64,000 nucleotides of DNA from Cereibacter azotoformans. GTDB taxonomy: Bacteria > Pseudomonadota > Alphaproteobacteria > Rhodobacterales > Rhodobacteraceae. Below the pieces are notes generated by a model, which made no database searches, was not told the DNA's origin, and was given only the letters and a program-made list of their open reading frames with translations. The stretch covers positions 1,550,001 through 1,614,000 of the forward strand of contig JAGFXX010000001.1 in NCBI GenBank assembly GCA_017599285.1. Reading direction: 5' to 3'. The translations under genes were made by a program, and so were the position numbers. Below, piece by piece: positions 21,268 through 30,222 of the stretch; the first letter of the stretch is position 1, and every line of letters starts with the position of its first letter.

Positions 21268-21642
21268 TCAGGCGCGGGCGCGCTCCTCGACCCGCTCGGC
21301 CATGGCCTCGGCCCGCGCCGCAAGCTCGGCCAGCGCCTCTTTCACGCCCTCGGGGATCACGGGAACCTCGATCCGCTCGGGCTCCGGCGCCGGACGGGCT
21401 TCGAGTTCGGCCACCTGCTCGCGCAGCCGGCGGATCTCCTCGTCCACGCCCGCCATCCGGTCGGCCAGCATCAGTCCCGCCATCAGCAGCATCCGTGAAT
21501 CCGTCATGCGGCCCATCTGCTCGACCACGGGCGCCGCCTCGGCGTCGAGCATGGCTGCGGCCGCGTGCAGGAACTCTTCCTCGCCCGGCTGGCAGGCGAC
21601 CTCGAAGGTCTTGCCACCGATGGCAATGCTCAGTTCAGGCAT
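21268..21642 (-). CDS. zapA: Cell division protein ZapA
   Basis: A 124-residue protein starting [22 protein letters not shown], the beta-strand start typical of ZapA, followed by the [13 protein letters not shown] helix and a C-terminal coiled coil. ZapA binds and bundles FtsZ at the Z ring. Its start overlaps the 3' end of the upstream coiled-coil gene by 8 bases, so the two are co-translated. In many proteobacteria zapA lies beside the 6S RNA gene. Confidence 0.88.
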   Translation of the reverse strand: MPELSIAIGGKTFEVACQPGEEEFLHAAAAMLDAEAAPVVEQMGRMTDSRMLLMAGLMLADRMAGVDEEIRRLREQVAELEARPAPEPERIEVPVIPEGVKEALAELAARAEAMAERVEERARA

Positions 21643-22102
21643 CCGAGCGGCCCTCCGCGATCAGGGGTTGCAGCGCCGAGAGCACCTCGTCCACCTCGGC
21701 GGCCTCGGTGGCGCGGGCCGCGCGCAGAGACTCGAGCTCGACCACCATCGAACGGTTGAGCAGGTGCGGGTCGGCCACGCCTTCGGCGGTGGCCTCGCGC
21801 AGGCTGCGCAGCGCCTCGCGCAACTGTCCCGTCGTCTTCTTCATCCGCTGAAGCTCCAGCCCCTGCACGTCGAGCTGCCGCGTCAGCGCCTCGACCTGCT
21901 CCTCAAGCTGGCCGATCCTGGCCCCCTCGCGCTCCTTCACGGCCTTCAGCCGCTCAGCGAGCTGGGCATTGACCATCCGCTCCTCGTCGAGTTCGGCCTG
22001 CAACGGGTTCTCCGCCGGCATGACGGGGATCGCGTCGATCCCCGCTCCGATCCGTTCAAGGGCGGCCGTGAGCCGCCGCTCGAGTTCCACCATCTCCTGC
22101 AT
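21635..22102 (-). CDS. Coiled-coil protein co-translated with zapA
   Basis: A 155-residue protein, nearly all alpha-helical with heptads over about residues 1-125 ([38 protein letters not shown]). No signal peptide or catalytic motif. The ATG at 22102 was preferred to a longer in-frame ATG because the extra residues look like noncoding DNA. The overlap with zapA and the coiled coil suggest a divisome-associated role, but that is inference; no named family was recognised. Confidence 0.7.
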   Translation of the reverse strand: MQEMVELERRLTAALERIGAGIDAIPVMPAENPLQAELDEERMVNAQLAERLKAVKEREGARIGQLEEQVEALTRQLDVQGLELQRMKKTTGQLREALRSLREATAEGVADPHLLNRSMVVELESLRAARATEAAEVDEVLSALQPLIAEGRSDA

Positions 22103-22357
22103 AGGTCTGCCTTTCCGTTCCGTTTCGGCCGGGCCGTCCACATTTCGCTTGCGCGAACATGCGGCGGCACATTGTCGCGCGAATCACATCCGCCCGGCGC
22201 TTTTCCCCGATCTTATCGTCGGTTGCCCCGCGATGCGCCCCCCTTTGGCATCAGAAAGGGACCCACGCGCTTGATCTTGCCGGTCGGGCTGATATGCAGC
22301 CCTGAAGCGGTGCGCGCAAGAAGCCGCGCCCGGGGGCATCCAAGTCGGAGAATTGCC

Positions 22358-24376
22358 GTGGACATACAGAGCCTGCGCGAGCAGCATCCCGATCACTGGA
22401 AGAAAGCCTGCGCCATCCGCGCGCTGACGCTCGACGCCGTGGCGGCGGCCAATTCCGGCCATTCCGGCATGCCGATGGGCATGGCGGACGTCGCGACCGT
22501 GCTCTACGAAAAGCACATGGTCTTCGACGCGCAGTCCCCCGACTGGCCGAACCGCGACCGGTTCGTGCTGTCCGCGGGTCACGGCTCGATGCTGGTCTAT
22601 TCGCTGCTTCACCTGACCGGCGACCCCGAGTTCCCGATCGAGCAGATCAGGAACTTCCGCCAGTGGGGCTCCCGAACCGCTGGCCACCCCGAGAACTTCC
22701 TCGCCAAGGGGATCGAGACCACGACCGGCCCGCTGGGCCAGGGTCTCGCGATGGCCGTGGGTCTCGCGATGGCCGAAGAGTCGCTCCGCGCCCGCTGGGG
22801 GGCGAAGATCATCGACCACTACACCTACTGCATCGCCGGCGACGGCTGTCTGATGGAGGGGGTGAGCCAGGAGGCCATCGGCCTCGCCGGCCGGCACGAG
22901 CTGTCGCGCCTGATCGTGATGTGGGACAACAACGGCATCACCATCGACGGCAAGGTGGCGCTGTCGGACCGCACCGACCAGAAGGCGCGCTTCGCCGCCG
23001 CGGGCTGGGACGTGTTCGAATGCGACGGCCATGATCCCGCCGACATCGACCGCGCGCTGACCGAAGCCAAGGCCTCGAAGGGCCCGGCCTTCATCGCCTG
23101 CACCACGCATATCGCGCTCGGCTCTTCGGCGCAGGACACCTCCAAGGGTCACGGCGCGCTGACCGATGCCAAGCTGATCACCGACACCAAGGCCGCCTAT
23201 GGCTGGACCGCCGGGGCCTTCGAGATCCCGGCCGACATCAAGACGGCCTGGGAGACCATCGGCTCGCGCGGAGCCGAGGCCCGCAAGGCATGGGACGAGC
23301 GGTTCGCCGCCCTCTCGGACAGCAAGCGCGCCCTCTTCCAGCAGCAGTTCTCCTGCGAGCCGCCGAAGAAGCTCGCCGCCGCGGTCCGCGCCGTGAAGAA
23401 GGACGCGGTCGAGAAGATGCCGAAGGTCGCGACCCGCCGCGCCTCGGAGATGGTGCTGGAAGCGGTCAATCCGATCATGACCGAGACCATCGGCGGCTCG
23501 GCCGACCTGACCGGCTCGAACAACACCAAGACCGCCGACCTCGGCGTGTTCGACCCGATCAACCGCAAGGGCCGCTACGTCTATTACGGCATCCGCGAGC
23601 ACGGCATGGCCGCGGCGATGAACGGCATGGCGCTGCACGGCGGCCTGCGCCCCTACGGCGGCACCTTCATGTGCTTTGCCGACTACTGCCGCCCCGCCGT
23701 GCGCCTCTCGGCGCTGATGCACATGCCGGTGGTCTATGTCTTCACCCATGACTCGATCGGTCTGGGCGAGGATGGGCCGACCCACCAGCCGGTCGAGCAT
23801 CTGGCCATGCTGCGCGCGACGCCGAACATGCTGGTGTTCCGCCCCGCCGACCTGACCGAGACCGCCGAGGCCTGGGAGATCGCGCTCTCCGAAAAGGCCA
23901 CGCCCTCGGTGCTGGCGCTGTCGCGGCAGAACCTGCCGGCGGTGCGCAAGACCCACACCAACAAGAACCTCGTCGCGCAGGGCGCCTATGTCCTCGAGGA
24001 AGCGACCGGCAAGCGTCAGGTCATCCTGATCGCCTCGGGCTCCGAGGTCGAGGTCGCGCTGAAGGCCCGCGAGGCGCTCGAGGCCGAGGGCATCGGCACC
24101 CGCGTCGTCTCGATGCCCTGCATGGAGCTGTTCGCCCGGCAGGACGAGGCCTACCGCCGCAAGGTTCTGCCGGCGGGCGCCGTCCGCATCGCCATCGAGG
24201 CGGGTGTCCGCATGGGCTGGGACCGCTGGCTTCTGGGCGAGCGCGGCCGCGAGGGCAAGGACGGCTTCATCGGCATGTCGGGCTTCGGCGCCTCGGCCCC
24301 GGCCGAGCGGCTGTTCCAGGAGTTCGGCATCACGCCCGAGGCGACCGTCGCCAAGGCCAAGGCCCTGCTCGGCTGA
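22358..24376 (+). CDS. tkt: Transketolase
   Basis: A 672-residue thiamine-diphosphate enzyme. Key regions: [13 protein letters not shown] (substrate His), [15 protein letters not shown], the TPP motif [18 protein letters not shown], and the pyrimidine domain [19 protein letters not shown]. It starts at a GTG (22358) with CGGAG upstream at good spacing; all upstream ATGs are in noncoding sequence shared with the zapA region. It moves two-carbon units in the pentose phosphate and Calvin cycles. It is divergent from the coiled-coil/zapA pair. Confidence 0.94.
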   Translation: MDIQSLREQHPDHWKKACAIRALTLDAVAAANSGHSGMPMGMADVATVLYEKHMVFDAQSPDWPNRDRFVLSAGHGSMLVYSLLHLTGDPEFPIEQIRNFRQWGSRTAGHPENFLAKGIETTTGPLGQGLAMAVGLAMAEESLRARWGAKIIDHYTYCIAGDGCLMEGVSQEAIGLAGRHELSRLIVMWDNNGITIDGKVALSDRTDQKARFAAAGWDVFECDGHDPADIDRALTEAKASKGPAFIACTTHIALGSSAQDTSKGHGALTDAKLITDTKAAYGWTAGAFEIPADIKTAWETIGSRGAEARKAWDERFAALSDSKRALFQQQFSCEPPKKLAAAVRAVKKDAVEKMPKVATRRASEMVLEAVNPIMTETIGGSADLTGSNNTKTADLGVFDPINRKGRYVYYGIREHGMAAAMNGMALHGGLRPYGGTFMCFADYCRPAVRLSALMHMPVVYVFTHDSIGLGEDGPTHQPVEHLAMLRATPNMLVFRPADLTETAEAWEIALSEKATPSVLALSRQNLPAVRKTHTNKNLVAQGAYVLEEATGKRQVILIASGSEVEVALKAREALEAEGIGTRVVSMPCMELFARQDEAYRRKVLPAGAVRIAIEAGVRMGWDRWLLGERGREGKDGFIGMSGFGASAPAERLFQEFGITPEATVAKAKALLG

Positions 24377-24403
24377 ACCAACCTGCCCACCGCAACAGAG
24401 CGT

Positions 24404-24431
24404 CCCGCCCGATGATGAAGCATCGGGCGGG
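24404..24431 (+). terminator. Hairpin terminator after tkt
   Basis: Perfect 11-bp stem (CCCGCCCGATG with its complement) and an ATGAAG loop, 28 bases past the tkt stop, followed only by CGTTT. The stem is strong but the T-run is short. Confidence 0.6.
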
Positions 24432-24501
24432 CGTTTCCATTCGTTTCCTGCCGAGGCCATGCCAGCAATAGGCGATGGCGGCCGTCAACCGCAGGGATAT
24501 C

Positions 24502-24640
24502 TGTCTCGGGCGGTTGTCAGTGGGGCTGGCGCTCAGCCTCGTGAGACAACACCCCCTGCGGACCCGGTCCGGGCAGCAGAGTTCCGTGCCGGTGTAGCCT
24601 TGAGGGTGAGGAGGCCCACGGCCGCCCCTCATCCCAGACA
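24502..24640. ncRNA. Rod-like structured RNA candidate (6S-like)
   Basis: Between tkt and the integrated element, 139 bases fold as one long interrupted hairpin: TGTCT/AGACA, GGGCGG/CCGCCC, GTGGG/CCCAC, CTCAGCCTC/GAGGGTGAG (8 of 9 pairs), ACACC/GGTGT, and an apical CCCG/CGGG. A competing local hairpin GTTGTC/GACAAC also exists. Overall shape and length recall 6S RNA, which often sits near zapA. SRP RNA was considered, but the universal GGAA tetraloop is absent, and there is no tRNA-like domain as in tmRNA. Strand is not settled; no clear promoter was found. The family assignment is a guess, but the pairing itself is visible. Confidence 0.45.
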
Positions 24641-24671
24641 CGGGCATGTAAATCAGGCTTGCAGGAGGGGA

Positions 24672-24689
24672 GTGGAGCGGGTGAAGGGA
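24672..24689. repeat. attL, left end of integrated element
   Basis: The 18-base sequence GTGGAGCGGGTGAAGGGA is repeated exactly at 38520-38537, where it forms the 3' end of tRNA-Gly. It marks the left junction made by the tyrosine integrase encoded 268 bases to the right. Confidence 0.85.
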
Positions 24690-24935
24690 GCCGGTAGGCG
24701 GTTGCAGCCGGTATCAGGGCGTTGCATTTGGCCTGTAAAACAAGGGGTTTTTGGCGACAGCCTGTAATTTCCAGTTGCGTCTATACGCACCAAGTAGCAT
24801 CGTTTTTGGCCAGCGGCGTGGCTGGCGGGAAAATGGATCTGCTGCCGTTCTTCGGCTCCCCCGCCACCCGGCTGATGGGAGGCGGTTTGGCAAGCGGACG
24901 CGGGTTCTATTCCGGTTCCGATCCATACTGCGGAT

Positions 24936-24947
24936 TGCTGATTGGAG
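24936..24947 (+). repeat. Leader motif copy 1 (before integrase)
   Basis: TGCTGATTGGAG, identical to copies at 26351 and 38091. Its GGAG is the ribosome binding site of the integrase, 9 bases before the ATG. Found only inside the integrated element. Confidence 0.65.
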
Positions 24948-24956
24948 GCTACAGGA

Positions 24957-26279
24957 ATGCCGAAACGGGCGAAAGAGCTCGGGGCGCTCGACATCAAGAG
25001 GGCGGCGCACCCCGGCACACATGATCGCAACGTGTGGATGCAGGCGGGCGGCGTGGCCGGGCTCCTGCTGCAGATCACTCCGAACGGGGCGAAGTCTTGG
25101 ATCCTCCGCACGATGGTCGCGGGCAGCCGGCGGGCCATCGGCCTCGGGGCATATCCTGAAGTCGGTCTCGCCGACGCCCGCGATAGGGCGCGGGAGGCGA
25201 AGCGGAAGATCGCCGAAGGGATCGACCCTATCGAAGAGCGGAAGGAGGCGCGCGCCGCACTGGCGGCCGCGCGGCGCAACACGCTGACCTTCGCCGACGC
25301 CGCCGACAGGTGGATCAAGGCGAAGCTGTCCGACCGACCTGAGAAGTCTCAGAAGGCGGTGCGCTCGACCCTGACGGCCTATGCCTTCCCGGAGATCGGC
25401 GACCTGACCGTGCAGGAGGTGGCACCGCATGACGTGGTGCGCGCCCTCAACACGATCTGGACGACGAAGCCGGACACCGCCACGAAGATGAGGGGCTATC
25501 TCGAGGCGATCCTGTCGTGGGCGACCGTATCGGGCTACCGCACGGGCGAGAACCCGGCCCGGTGGGCTGGCAATCTGAAGGAGCTGCTACCGTCGCCCAC
25601 CGCGGTCGCCAAGGCCCGCGCCGGCAATTTCCCGGCGGTGCCGCTGGCCCGGCTTGCCGACTGGTGGGAGGAGCTGGGCCAGCGCGAGGGCATGGGCGCC
25701 ACCGCCCTCCGCTTTGCCACCCTGACGGCGGCGCGCTCGGGCGAGGTCAGGGGCGCGACGTGGTCGGAGATCGACCTTGGCGCGGGCCTGTGGGTGATCC
25801 AGGCCGACCGGATGAAGATGGGGCGCGAGCACCGGGTGCCGCTCTCTGCGGACGCCGTGGCGATCCTGAAGGCCGTGCCGCGGATGCAGGGGTGCGACTA
25901 TGTCTTCCCGAGCACCCGCGGCGGGATGATCAGCGACATGAGCGTGAGCGCCGTCATGCGGCGGATGCAGGAGGATGCTGAGGCCGAGGCCAAGGCGGCC
26001 GGTCTGCCGGTGGACAAGGCCGGGTGGCGCGACGCCCGCACCGGCCGCCCCGCGGTGCCCCACGGCCTGCGCAGCTCGTTCCGGGACTGGACGGCCGAGC
26101 TCGGCTACGACCGCGACATGTCCGAGATCGCCCTCGCCCACCTCGTGGGGTCCGAGGTCGAGCGGGCCTACCGCCGCACCGACATGGTCGAGCGCAGGCG
26201 CGCCATGATGGATCATTGGGCCCGATTTCTGCGAGGCGAGGCGACCGGCCGGGTGATCGAGTTGCGCACCGCGCGATGA
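24957..26279 (+). CDS. int: Tyrosine integrase with arm-binding domain
   Basis: A 440-residue P4-type integrase. Residues 1-95 are the DUF4102 arm-binding domain (GLLLQITPNGAKSWILRT, RRAIGLGAYPEVGLADAR), then a core-binding SAM-like domain, then the catalytic domain: Arg in TAARSGEVRGATWSEID, the HGLR pair in PHGLRSSFRDW, the second His in LAHLVGSEVERAYRRTD, whose Tyr is the nucleophile. All catalytic residues are present, so excision should still be possible. The start at 24957 has GGAGG nine bases upstream; an in-frame TTG a few codons earlier was rejected. Confidence 0.93.
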   Translation: MPKRAKELGALDIKRAAHPGTHDRNVWMQAGGVAGLLLQITPNGAKSWILRTMVAGSRRAIGLGAYPEVGLADARDRAREAKRKIAEGIDPIEERKEARAALAAARRNTLTFADAADRWIKAKLSDRPEKSQKAVRSTLTAYAFPEIGDLTVQEVAPHDVVRALNTIWTTKPDTATKMRGYLEAILSWATVSGYRTGENPARWAGNLKELLPSPTAVAKARAGNFPAVPLARLADWWEELGQREGMGATALRFATLTAARSGEVRGATWSEIDLGAGLWVIQADRMKMGREHRVPLSADAVAILKAVPRMQGCDYVFPSTRGGMISDMSVSAVMRRMQEDAEAEAKAAGLPVDKAGWRDARTGRPAVPHGLRSSFRDWTAELGYDRDMSEIALAHLVGSEVERAYRRTDMVERRRAMMDHWARFLRGEATGRVIELRTAR

Positions 26280-26350
26280 TGCATTGACGAAACGCGGGGC
26301 CTTCCCGATATTGGGCAGGTCCGCGAACGCTCCCTGCGCGGAATTGATAC

Positions 26351-26362
26351 TGCTGATTGGAG
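26351..26362 (+). repeat. Leader motif copy 2
   Basis: TGCTGATTGGAG, identical to the copies before the integrase (24936) and before the last small gene (38091). Here it precedes an ATG at 26378 that opens a 42-codon frame. Confidence 0.6.
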
Positions 26363-26377
26363 AGGTGGCGTCGCGCC

Positions 26378-26506
26378 ATGGGGTGCACCAATCATCCCTC
26401 CCGAGCGGGAGGGGCAGTGGGGGAACCCCATGCAGTATCAATCAGCGCCCACGGGCGCACTCTCTGCCGCCGATCTGCTCAAGTGGCTCGACCAAGTCGC
26501 CGATGA
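26378..26506 (+). CDS. Possible 42-residue leader peptide or small protein
   Basis: A short frame starting MGCTNHPSRAGGAVGEP. It overlaps the next gene in another frame. Support is only the shared leader motif 15 bases upstream and the ATG. An 8-bp inverted repeat (CCCTCCCG/CGGGAGGG, 26396-26413) lies inside it, before the ribosome binding site of the following gene, so translation of this frame could affect that gene. Weak call. Confidence 0.25.
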   Translation: MGCTNHPSRAGGAVGEPHAVSISAHGRTLCRRSAQVARPSRR

Positions 26507-26738
26507 CCGGGATCTCGCGCCCGTCACGTCGCGCATTGCCACGAGGCTTGCCGCGAAGCTCACCGGCAGCGAACCGCGTGTGGAGCTTGTCCTCGACGCC
26601 GTCGCCGATGATCTGAGGATCGGGAGGTCGACCGCTCATCGCGCGCTAGCAGCCCTTCGGGAGCGCGGGCATGTGCTTGCCGCGCCGTGCCGCGGCAACG
26701 TCCTCGCCTATCAGCCCGTCCTTCGGCAGGAGGCGTGA
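26430..26738 (+). CDS. Small helix-turn-helix protein
   Basis: A 102-residue protein. The second half reads as a winged helix: VELVLDAVADDLRIGRSTAHRALAALRERGHVLAAP, where IGRSTAHRALAAL is the recognition helix region. It is placed between integrase and the Rep-like gene, the usual site for a regulator, excisionase or replication accessory factor in integrated elements. GTGGGGG upstream is a fair ribosome site. No specific family was recognised. Confidence 0.65.
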   Translation: MQYQSAPTGALSAADLLKWLDQVADDRDLAPVTSRIATRLAAKLTGSEPRVELVLDAVADDLRIGRSTAHRALAALRERGHVLAAPCRGNVLAYQPVLRQEA

Positions 26739-26742
26739 AGCC

Positions 26743-28047
26743 ATGGGGCGAAATGAAAACCCCGGCGCGCTGGCGGGCGCGGCCGGGGCGAATGGGAAGT
26801 CGAGCAAGCGCGATGATGCCGCAGGGTGCGACCGCGTGCAAGGGCGCGGCATGAGTGTTGATCGCAAGCCCGAGCGCTCCTCGTTCGACACCGAGCGCGA
26901 CAGTTTCCTCCTGGAGGTTTCAGCGAACCGGAAGCTCAGTGCTGCCGCCAAGTCGGTCGCCATCGAGATTGCCATCGGGCATGCCAGCCGCAAGCGCTTC
27001 AACAAGGGTGATCGCTGGATCGCGTGGCCGTCCTTCGAAACGCTGGCGGGCGCAACCTGCTACGGCCGCAACGCCATCATTCAGGCGGTGAAGGAGCTGG
27101 AGGTGGAGGGCCACCTCGCGGTGCTCCGGCACAAAGGCGGCGGGTCGGGCCGTTCGAACCGTTACCGGCCCCTCGTGAAAGGCACGAGGAACAGTATCGT
27201 GGAGGATACCATTGAAGGCGACCCGAACGGTATCGTGGAGGATACCGTTTCGGACGGAAACGGTATCGTGGAGGATACCGAGAGGGTATCGTGCAGGATA
27301 CCTGAACCGCTGAAAGAACCGCTGGACGGCGCGGGCGCTCACGCGCCTGCGCCTGAACCGCCGAAGACGGCACCCAGCCCGGCTACCGTAGAGTCCTCGA
27401 ATGATGTTTCAGACGCGAGCGCGAGCGCGGGCGCGCGTGGACGCGCCCGCTCGGACGACGTTCAGGGGGAAGATCATCACGCGTCGGATCCAGAGGCCGC
27501 GTCTTTCGACCTCGACCTCGTGCCTGAGCACGCGCCGGCCGACGGTGTCGTGCCGCTTCCGATCCCGCGGCGAGGTCAACACATCTCACTCGCCGAACGC
27601 GACGCGCTGGCCGAGGGATGGCTCCGAGCTGAAGGCCCGCTCGCAGACGAAGCAGACGACGAGGATGCCGAGGCCGAAGAGCAAGACGATCGGGAATACG
27701 CTGCGGTCATCCAAGCCGCCGCCGAACTCCGGAGGCTTCACGGATGGTCGACCGGTGATGCTGAGACCCTTGTTTTTGAGGCCGTGCGCGGTTGCGTCTA
27801 CGGCGCCCGCGAGAGCGCGCAGCTTGCAGGCGACATGGCCTGTCGCGCCATGAGCGGCTTGCAGGACGAGGCGGCGGCGCAGGCGTGGCGGCGGCATCTT
27901 GCCGTGATGCGGGCCGTCTTCGTTGTCCACGCCGGAGACAAGAAGGCTGAGGCTGTCGTCGCACGCTACGCCCGGCGCTACGAGGCAGCGAAGGGCATGG
28001 CCGCCCAAGTTCAGGCGGAAGCAGGCAAGGAGGTATCTCATGGGTGA
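26743..28047 (+). CDS. Replication-initiator-like protein with HTH_36-type domain
   Basis: A 434-residue protein. Residues about 45-145 form a winged helix-turn-helix found in plasmid and phage replication proteins (KLSAAAKSVAIEIAIGHAS, then WPSFETLAGATCYGRNAIIQ, ending SGRSNRYRPL). After it the protein is low in complexity and acidic, with a helical C-terminus (EAAKGMAAQVQAEAGKE). The linker encodes NSIVEDT and NGIVEDT repeats that come from four palindromic DNA sites (27193-27302). AGGAGG lies 11 bases before the ATG; a second ATG at 26851 is possible. A gene that contains its own origin is typical for satellite and phage replicators, so initiator is the best guess; a transcriptional regulator is the alternative. 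Confidence 0.6.
   Translation: MGRNENPGALAGAAGANGKSSKRDDAAGCDRVQGRGMSVDRKPERSSFDTERDSFLLEVSANRKLSAAAKSVAIEIAIGHASRKRFNKGDRWIAWPSFETLAGATCYGRNAIIQAVKELEVEGHLAVLRHKGGGSGRSNRYRPLVKGTRNSIVEDTIEGDPNGIVEDTVSDGNGIVEDTERVSCRIPEPLKEPLDGAGAHAPAPEPPKTAPSPATVESSNDVSDASASAGARGRARSDDVQGEDHHASDPEAASFDLDLVPEHAPADGVVPLPIPRRGQHISLAERDALAEGWLRAEGPLADEADDEDAEAEEQDDREYAAVIQAAAELRRLHGWSTGDAETLVFEAVRGCVYGARESAQLAGDMACRAMSGLQDEAAAQAWRRHLAVMRAVFVVHAGDKKAEAVVARYARRYEAAKGMAAQVQAEAGKEVSHG
27193..27302 (+). repeat. Four palindromic 18-bp sites inside the Rep-like gene
   Basis: Consensus GGTATCGTGGAGGATACC, an inverted repeat of GGTATC around a 6-base centre. Copies: 27193-27210 (first base A), 27229-27246, 27262-27279, 27285-27302 (one centre base changed). 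Start-to-start distances are 36, 33 and 23 bases. The first two keep the reading frame, the last does not, so copy 4 is read as a different peptide. Conservation is therefore at the DNA (or RNA) level. Most likely an origin iteron set or an operator array for the protein encoded here. Confidence 0.8.
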
Positions 28048-28504
28048 CATTGTGCGGCCGAATTTTCGCGGAGCCCGGCCGGACTGTGAGCGACCATCGT
28101 CGGAAGGCGCTGGCGCCGTCGTGGCCTCCATCAGGAGCTTCCTGCTCTGGGCGCCGCCAACGCTCGACCCTCATTCTGTCGCGCTCGACATCTTGATGAT
28201 GGAGACGACTTCAAGGGACCGAGCCAAGGCGAAGGCGGCCGCTCTCGAGGCTTGGCAGGATGCGGTCGCCAAGTTTCGCGCAACAGCCGACGCTCGTCAC
28301 CTCGACGCCGAAACGGCGGATCGCCTGTTCGCCCAGTGGCGGGCGCTGGTGGCGGTGGCCGGTGCGGCAGAGCGCGCAAGGCGCCAAGCCGCCTTTCTTC
28401 ACGAGGAGGAAGAAAGGCGGCGCCGCCTCGACAGCTTCAGCCGGATTTTGGCGGCCGACCTGGAGCGGACCATCCGCGGCCTGGAGGGCGGGATCCATGG
28501 CTAA
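28040..28504 (+). CDS. Unknown helical protein, element gene
   Basis: A 154-residue protein starting MGDIVRPNFRGARPDCE, with AAGGAGG eight bases upstream of the ATG and an 8-base overlap with the preceding gene. The second half is strongly alpha-helical and charged (ARRQAAFLHEEEERRRRLD; RILAADLERTIRGLE). No signal peptide or membrane segment. No family recognised. Tight packing with both neighbours argues that it is real and co-translated. Confidence 0.6.
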   Translation: MGDIVRPNFRGARPDCERPSSEGAGAVVASIRSFLLWAPPTLDPHSVALDILMMETTSRDRAKAKAAALEAWQDAVAKFRATADARHLDAETADRLFAQWRALVAVAGAAERARRQAAFLHEEEERRRRLDSFSRILAADLERTIRGLEGGIHG

Positions 28505-28715
28505 CGCACGGAAATACCCGATCGACTTTTCCGCACCGCCCGCCGTCGGAACGACGCTGAAGATCGGCCGCAAGGTGGGTGAGGTGGTTGCGGTAACGCC
28601 GCACGCCCGGCGCGACGGCGCCCCGTCGTGGCTGATTACATGGTCAATCGAGGGCCGGCGCGCGACCTCCGGGCTGCGCGCCGCCGGGGTTTGCTACGAA
28701 AGGGGCGAACGATGA
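28497..28715 (+). CDS. Unknown 72-residue protein, element gene
   Basis: Starts MANARKYPIDFSAPPAVGT, 8 bases inside the end of the previous gene. It looks like a small beta-rich fold: LKIGRKVGEVVAV, SWLITWSIEGRRATSGLRA. The stop overlaps the next start by ATGA. No family recognised; short beta proteins of this kind are common in the early regions of phages. Confidence 0.55.
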   Translation: MANARKYPIDFSAPPAVGTTLKIGRKVGEVVAVTPHARRDGAPSWLITWSIEGRRATSGLRAAGVCYERGER

Positions 28716-29065
28716 GCGGCGAAGTCCAGATCATGTTGGGCATGACGGAGCGACTTCTTCCCGCGTTCAACCCGGAGGCGTTCGCGCAGATGTTGACCCC
28801 GATACTCGACCGCAGCGATTCCGGGACGGCGGTCGCTGTTTGGAGCGCCTGGAAGACGCGGGCGGAGCGGCAGCTCATTCAGCGGAAAGTGCCGGAGGCG
28901 ACCCGCCGCCTGATCCTGCGCGACCTCACCGCAGCCGTGCGCCTCGAGCTCTACGAGATCCGTGGCAGCGTCAAGTGCGGGCCGCGTCCGGCGCAGGTAG
29001 CCTCGTCGGCCCAGGTGCTTTCCTTCCGCCCGCGCGCAGCTGCGGGAGGGGGCGACCGTGGCTGA
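28712..29065 (+). CDS. Unknown 117-residue protein, element gene
   Basis: Starts MSGEVQIMLGMTERLLP at an ATGA overlap with the previous gene. Mostly helical, with WSAWKTRAERQLIQRKVPEA and LRDLTAAVRLELYEIRGS. The last 25 residues are low-complexity. The next gene overlaps by 8 bases. No recognised domain; position among replication-side genes is the only clue to function. Confidence 0.55.
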   Translation: MSGEVQIMLGMTERLLPAFNPEAFAQMLTPILDRSDSGTAVAVWSAWKTRAERQLIQRKVPEATRRLILRDLTAAVRLELYEIRGSVKCGPRPAQVASSAQVLSFRPRAAAGGGDRG

Positions 29066-29642
29066 CCTCCTCGCTCTCGACCCCGCCGACCTCTGGCGCC
29101 CGCCACTCCACCAGATCGACGAGAACACCCGCCTCAGCCACCTTGACGCGCTGGGGCGGACGAGCCTCTTCCGGCACGCTGCCGACAAGCTTGCAGCCGA
29201 TCCGGACCCCCGAAGCCGGCTGTTTGTGGAGATGGTCGATCGAGCGCTACATGCGCACGTCCACGAGCGCGAACCACTCGGCCGTGCTCTCGGCACCCAG
29301 CCGCCAGCCGGTCTGTCCGCGCGATGGGCGGCGCTGCAGGCCGAGCGAGACCGGCTCTTGCACACTGCCCGCGCCTCTCGGCCGGAATGGCGCACGGCCT
29401 CGGCAGCGCGGGCGGCGCAGTTGATCGACGCTGCCTGGCAGCGCTACGCGGCGACCGTCTGGCCACAGGCACGGGAGGATCGTGACACGGCCCCCGCGGT
29501 TGAACCGCAAGCGTCGTTCTGGCGGCTCTGTCGTCTCGAGGCCGGGGGCGGGCCCAAGGCGGTGGGCAGCGAGCGGATTAGGCAGATCCTCCAGTTGGCA
29601 GACGGCCCCATGGATCGACCGGAACAGCTCCCGCTCCTCTGA
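29058..29642 (+). CDS. Unknown 194-residue protein, element gene
   Basis: Begins with GTG at 29058, with GGGAGGGGG just upstream, and overlaps the previous gene by 8 bases. The sequence is helical, Ala- and Arg-rich, with conserved-looking tryptophans and aromatic spots (DLWRPPLHQIDENTRL; ASFWRLCRLEAGGG). No enzyme motif was seen. It is followed by 112 bases without a gene before the next start. Confidence 0.55.
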   Translation: MADLLALDPADLWRPPLHQIDENTRLSHLDALGRTSLFRHAADKLAADPDPRSRLFVEMVDRALHAHVHEREPLGRALGTQPPAGLSARWAALQAERDRLLHTARASRPEWRTASAARAAQLIDAAWQRYAATVWPQAREDRDTAPAVEPQASFWRLCRLEAGGGPKAVGSERIRQILQLADGPMDRPEQLPLL

Positions 29643-29754
29643 TGAGGCCCGGGGCGGTCATCCGCCCCGGTGCCGTTTCGGCAAATCTGCCAGAGGTTCG
29701 GATTTGTCGCGCGCGCGCGCACCTTGGCTCCAGAACAAAGCACCGGAGCCGCCC

Positions 29755-30222
29755 ATGCCCCCGAAGTCCCCGCCCCTGACCCTCGACCCCGCGCGCCTGG
29801 ACGCGCTGGCGCGGGTCGCCGACACGAAGACCTCCGCCGTCCGTTCGCACACCGATCGCCGGCACGATCTGCGCGAGAAGCTGTCCGACGTCGATCTGCG
29901 TCGCCGCCTCCATGGCGACAAAGTTGCCCAGGCCTCGCCGCCGCGCGATGCCCGCGCCACCTTTGCCGCGTTCGACGGTGAGGCCTCACGGCTTGACCGA
30001 GAGGCCGCCGACCTGCGCCGGCAGATGGACGATCTCGACGCCGAGATCAGCGCCACCAGCCGCGAAGCTGGCGCTGCGCGTGAGGCCTACAAGCGCGCCC
30101 TCGAGCTCGCCTGCATCGAAGGCTTGCCGCTGACGCTCGCGCACCTTGAGGCGGCGCGGGCCGCTAAATTCGACACGATGGCGAGCGAGCTCGCCGCCTT
30201 CTCGGCGGAGGTGGGCCAATGA
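29755..30222 (+). CDS. Coiled-coil protein, element gene
   Basis: A 155-residue protein starting MPPKSPPLTLDPARLDALARV, with CGGAG upstream. From about residue 20 to 130 it is predicted coiled coil (DLREKLSDVDLRRRL; LDREAADLRRQMDDLDAEIS). The ATGA overlap with the next gene shows coupling. Long coiled coils beside head genes can be scaffolds or tail-length proteins, but at 155 residues and before the protease gene no assignment is safe. Confidence 0.55.
   Translation: MPPKSPPLTLDPARLDALARVADTKTSAVRSHTDRRHDLREKLSDVDLRRRLHGDKVAQASPPRDARATFAAFDGEASRLDREAADLRRQMDDLDAEISATSREAGAAREAYKRALELACIEGLPLTLAHLEAARAAKFDTMASELAAFSAEVGQ

Noticed and set aside
20999..22357. In-frame extension of transketolase far upstream
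   Set aside because: It would run across zapA and its partner in the antisense direction; GTG 22358 with its ribosome site gives a normal-length enzyme.
24502..24640. SRP RNA or tmRNA as identity of the structured RNA
   Set aside because: No GGAA tetraloop and no GGAAGCAGC-type bulge for SRP; no tRNA-like T arm for tmRNA.
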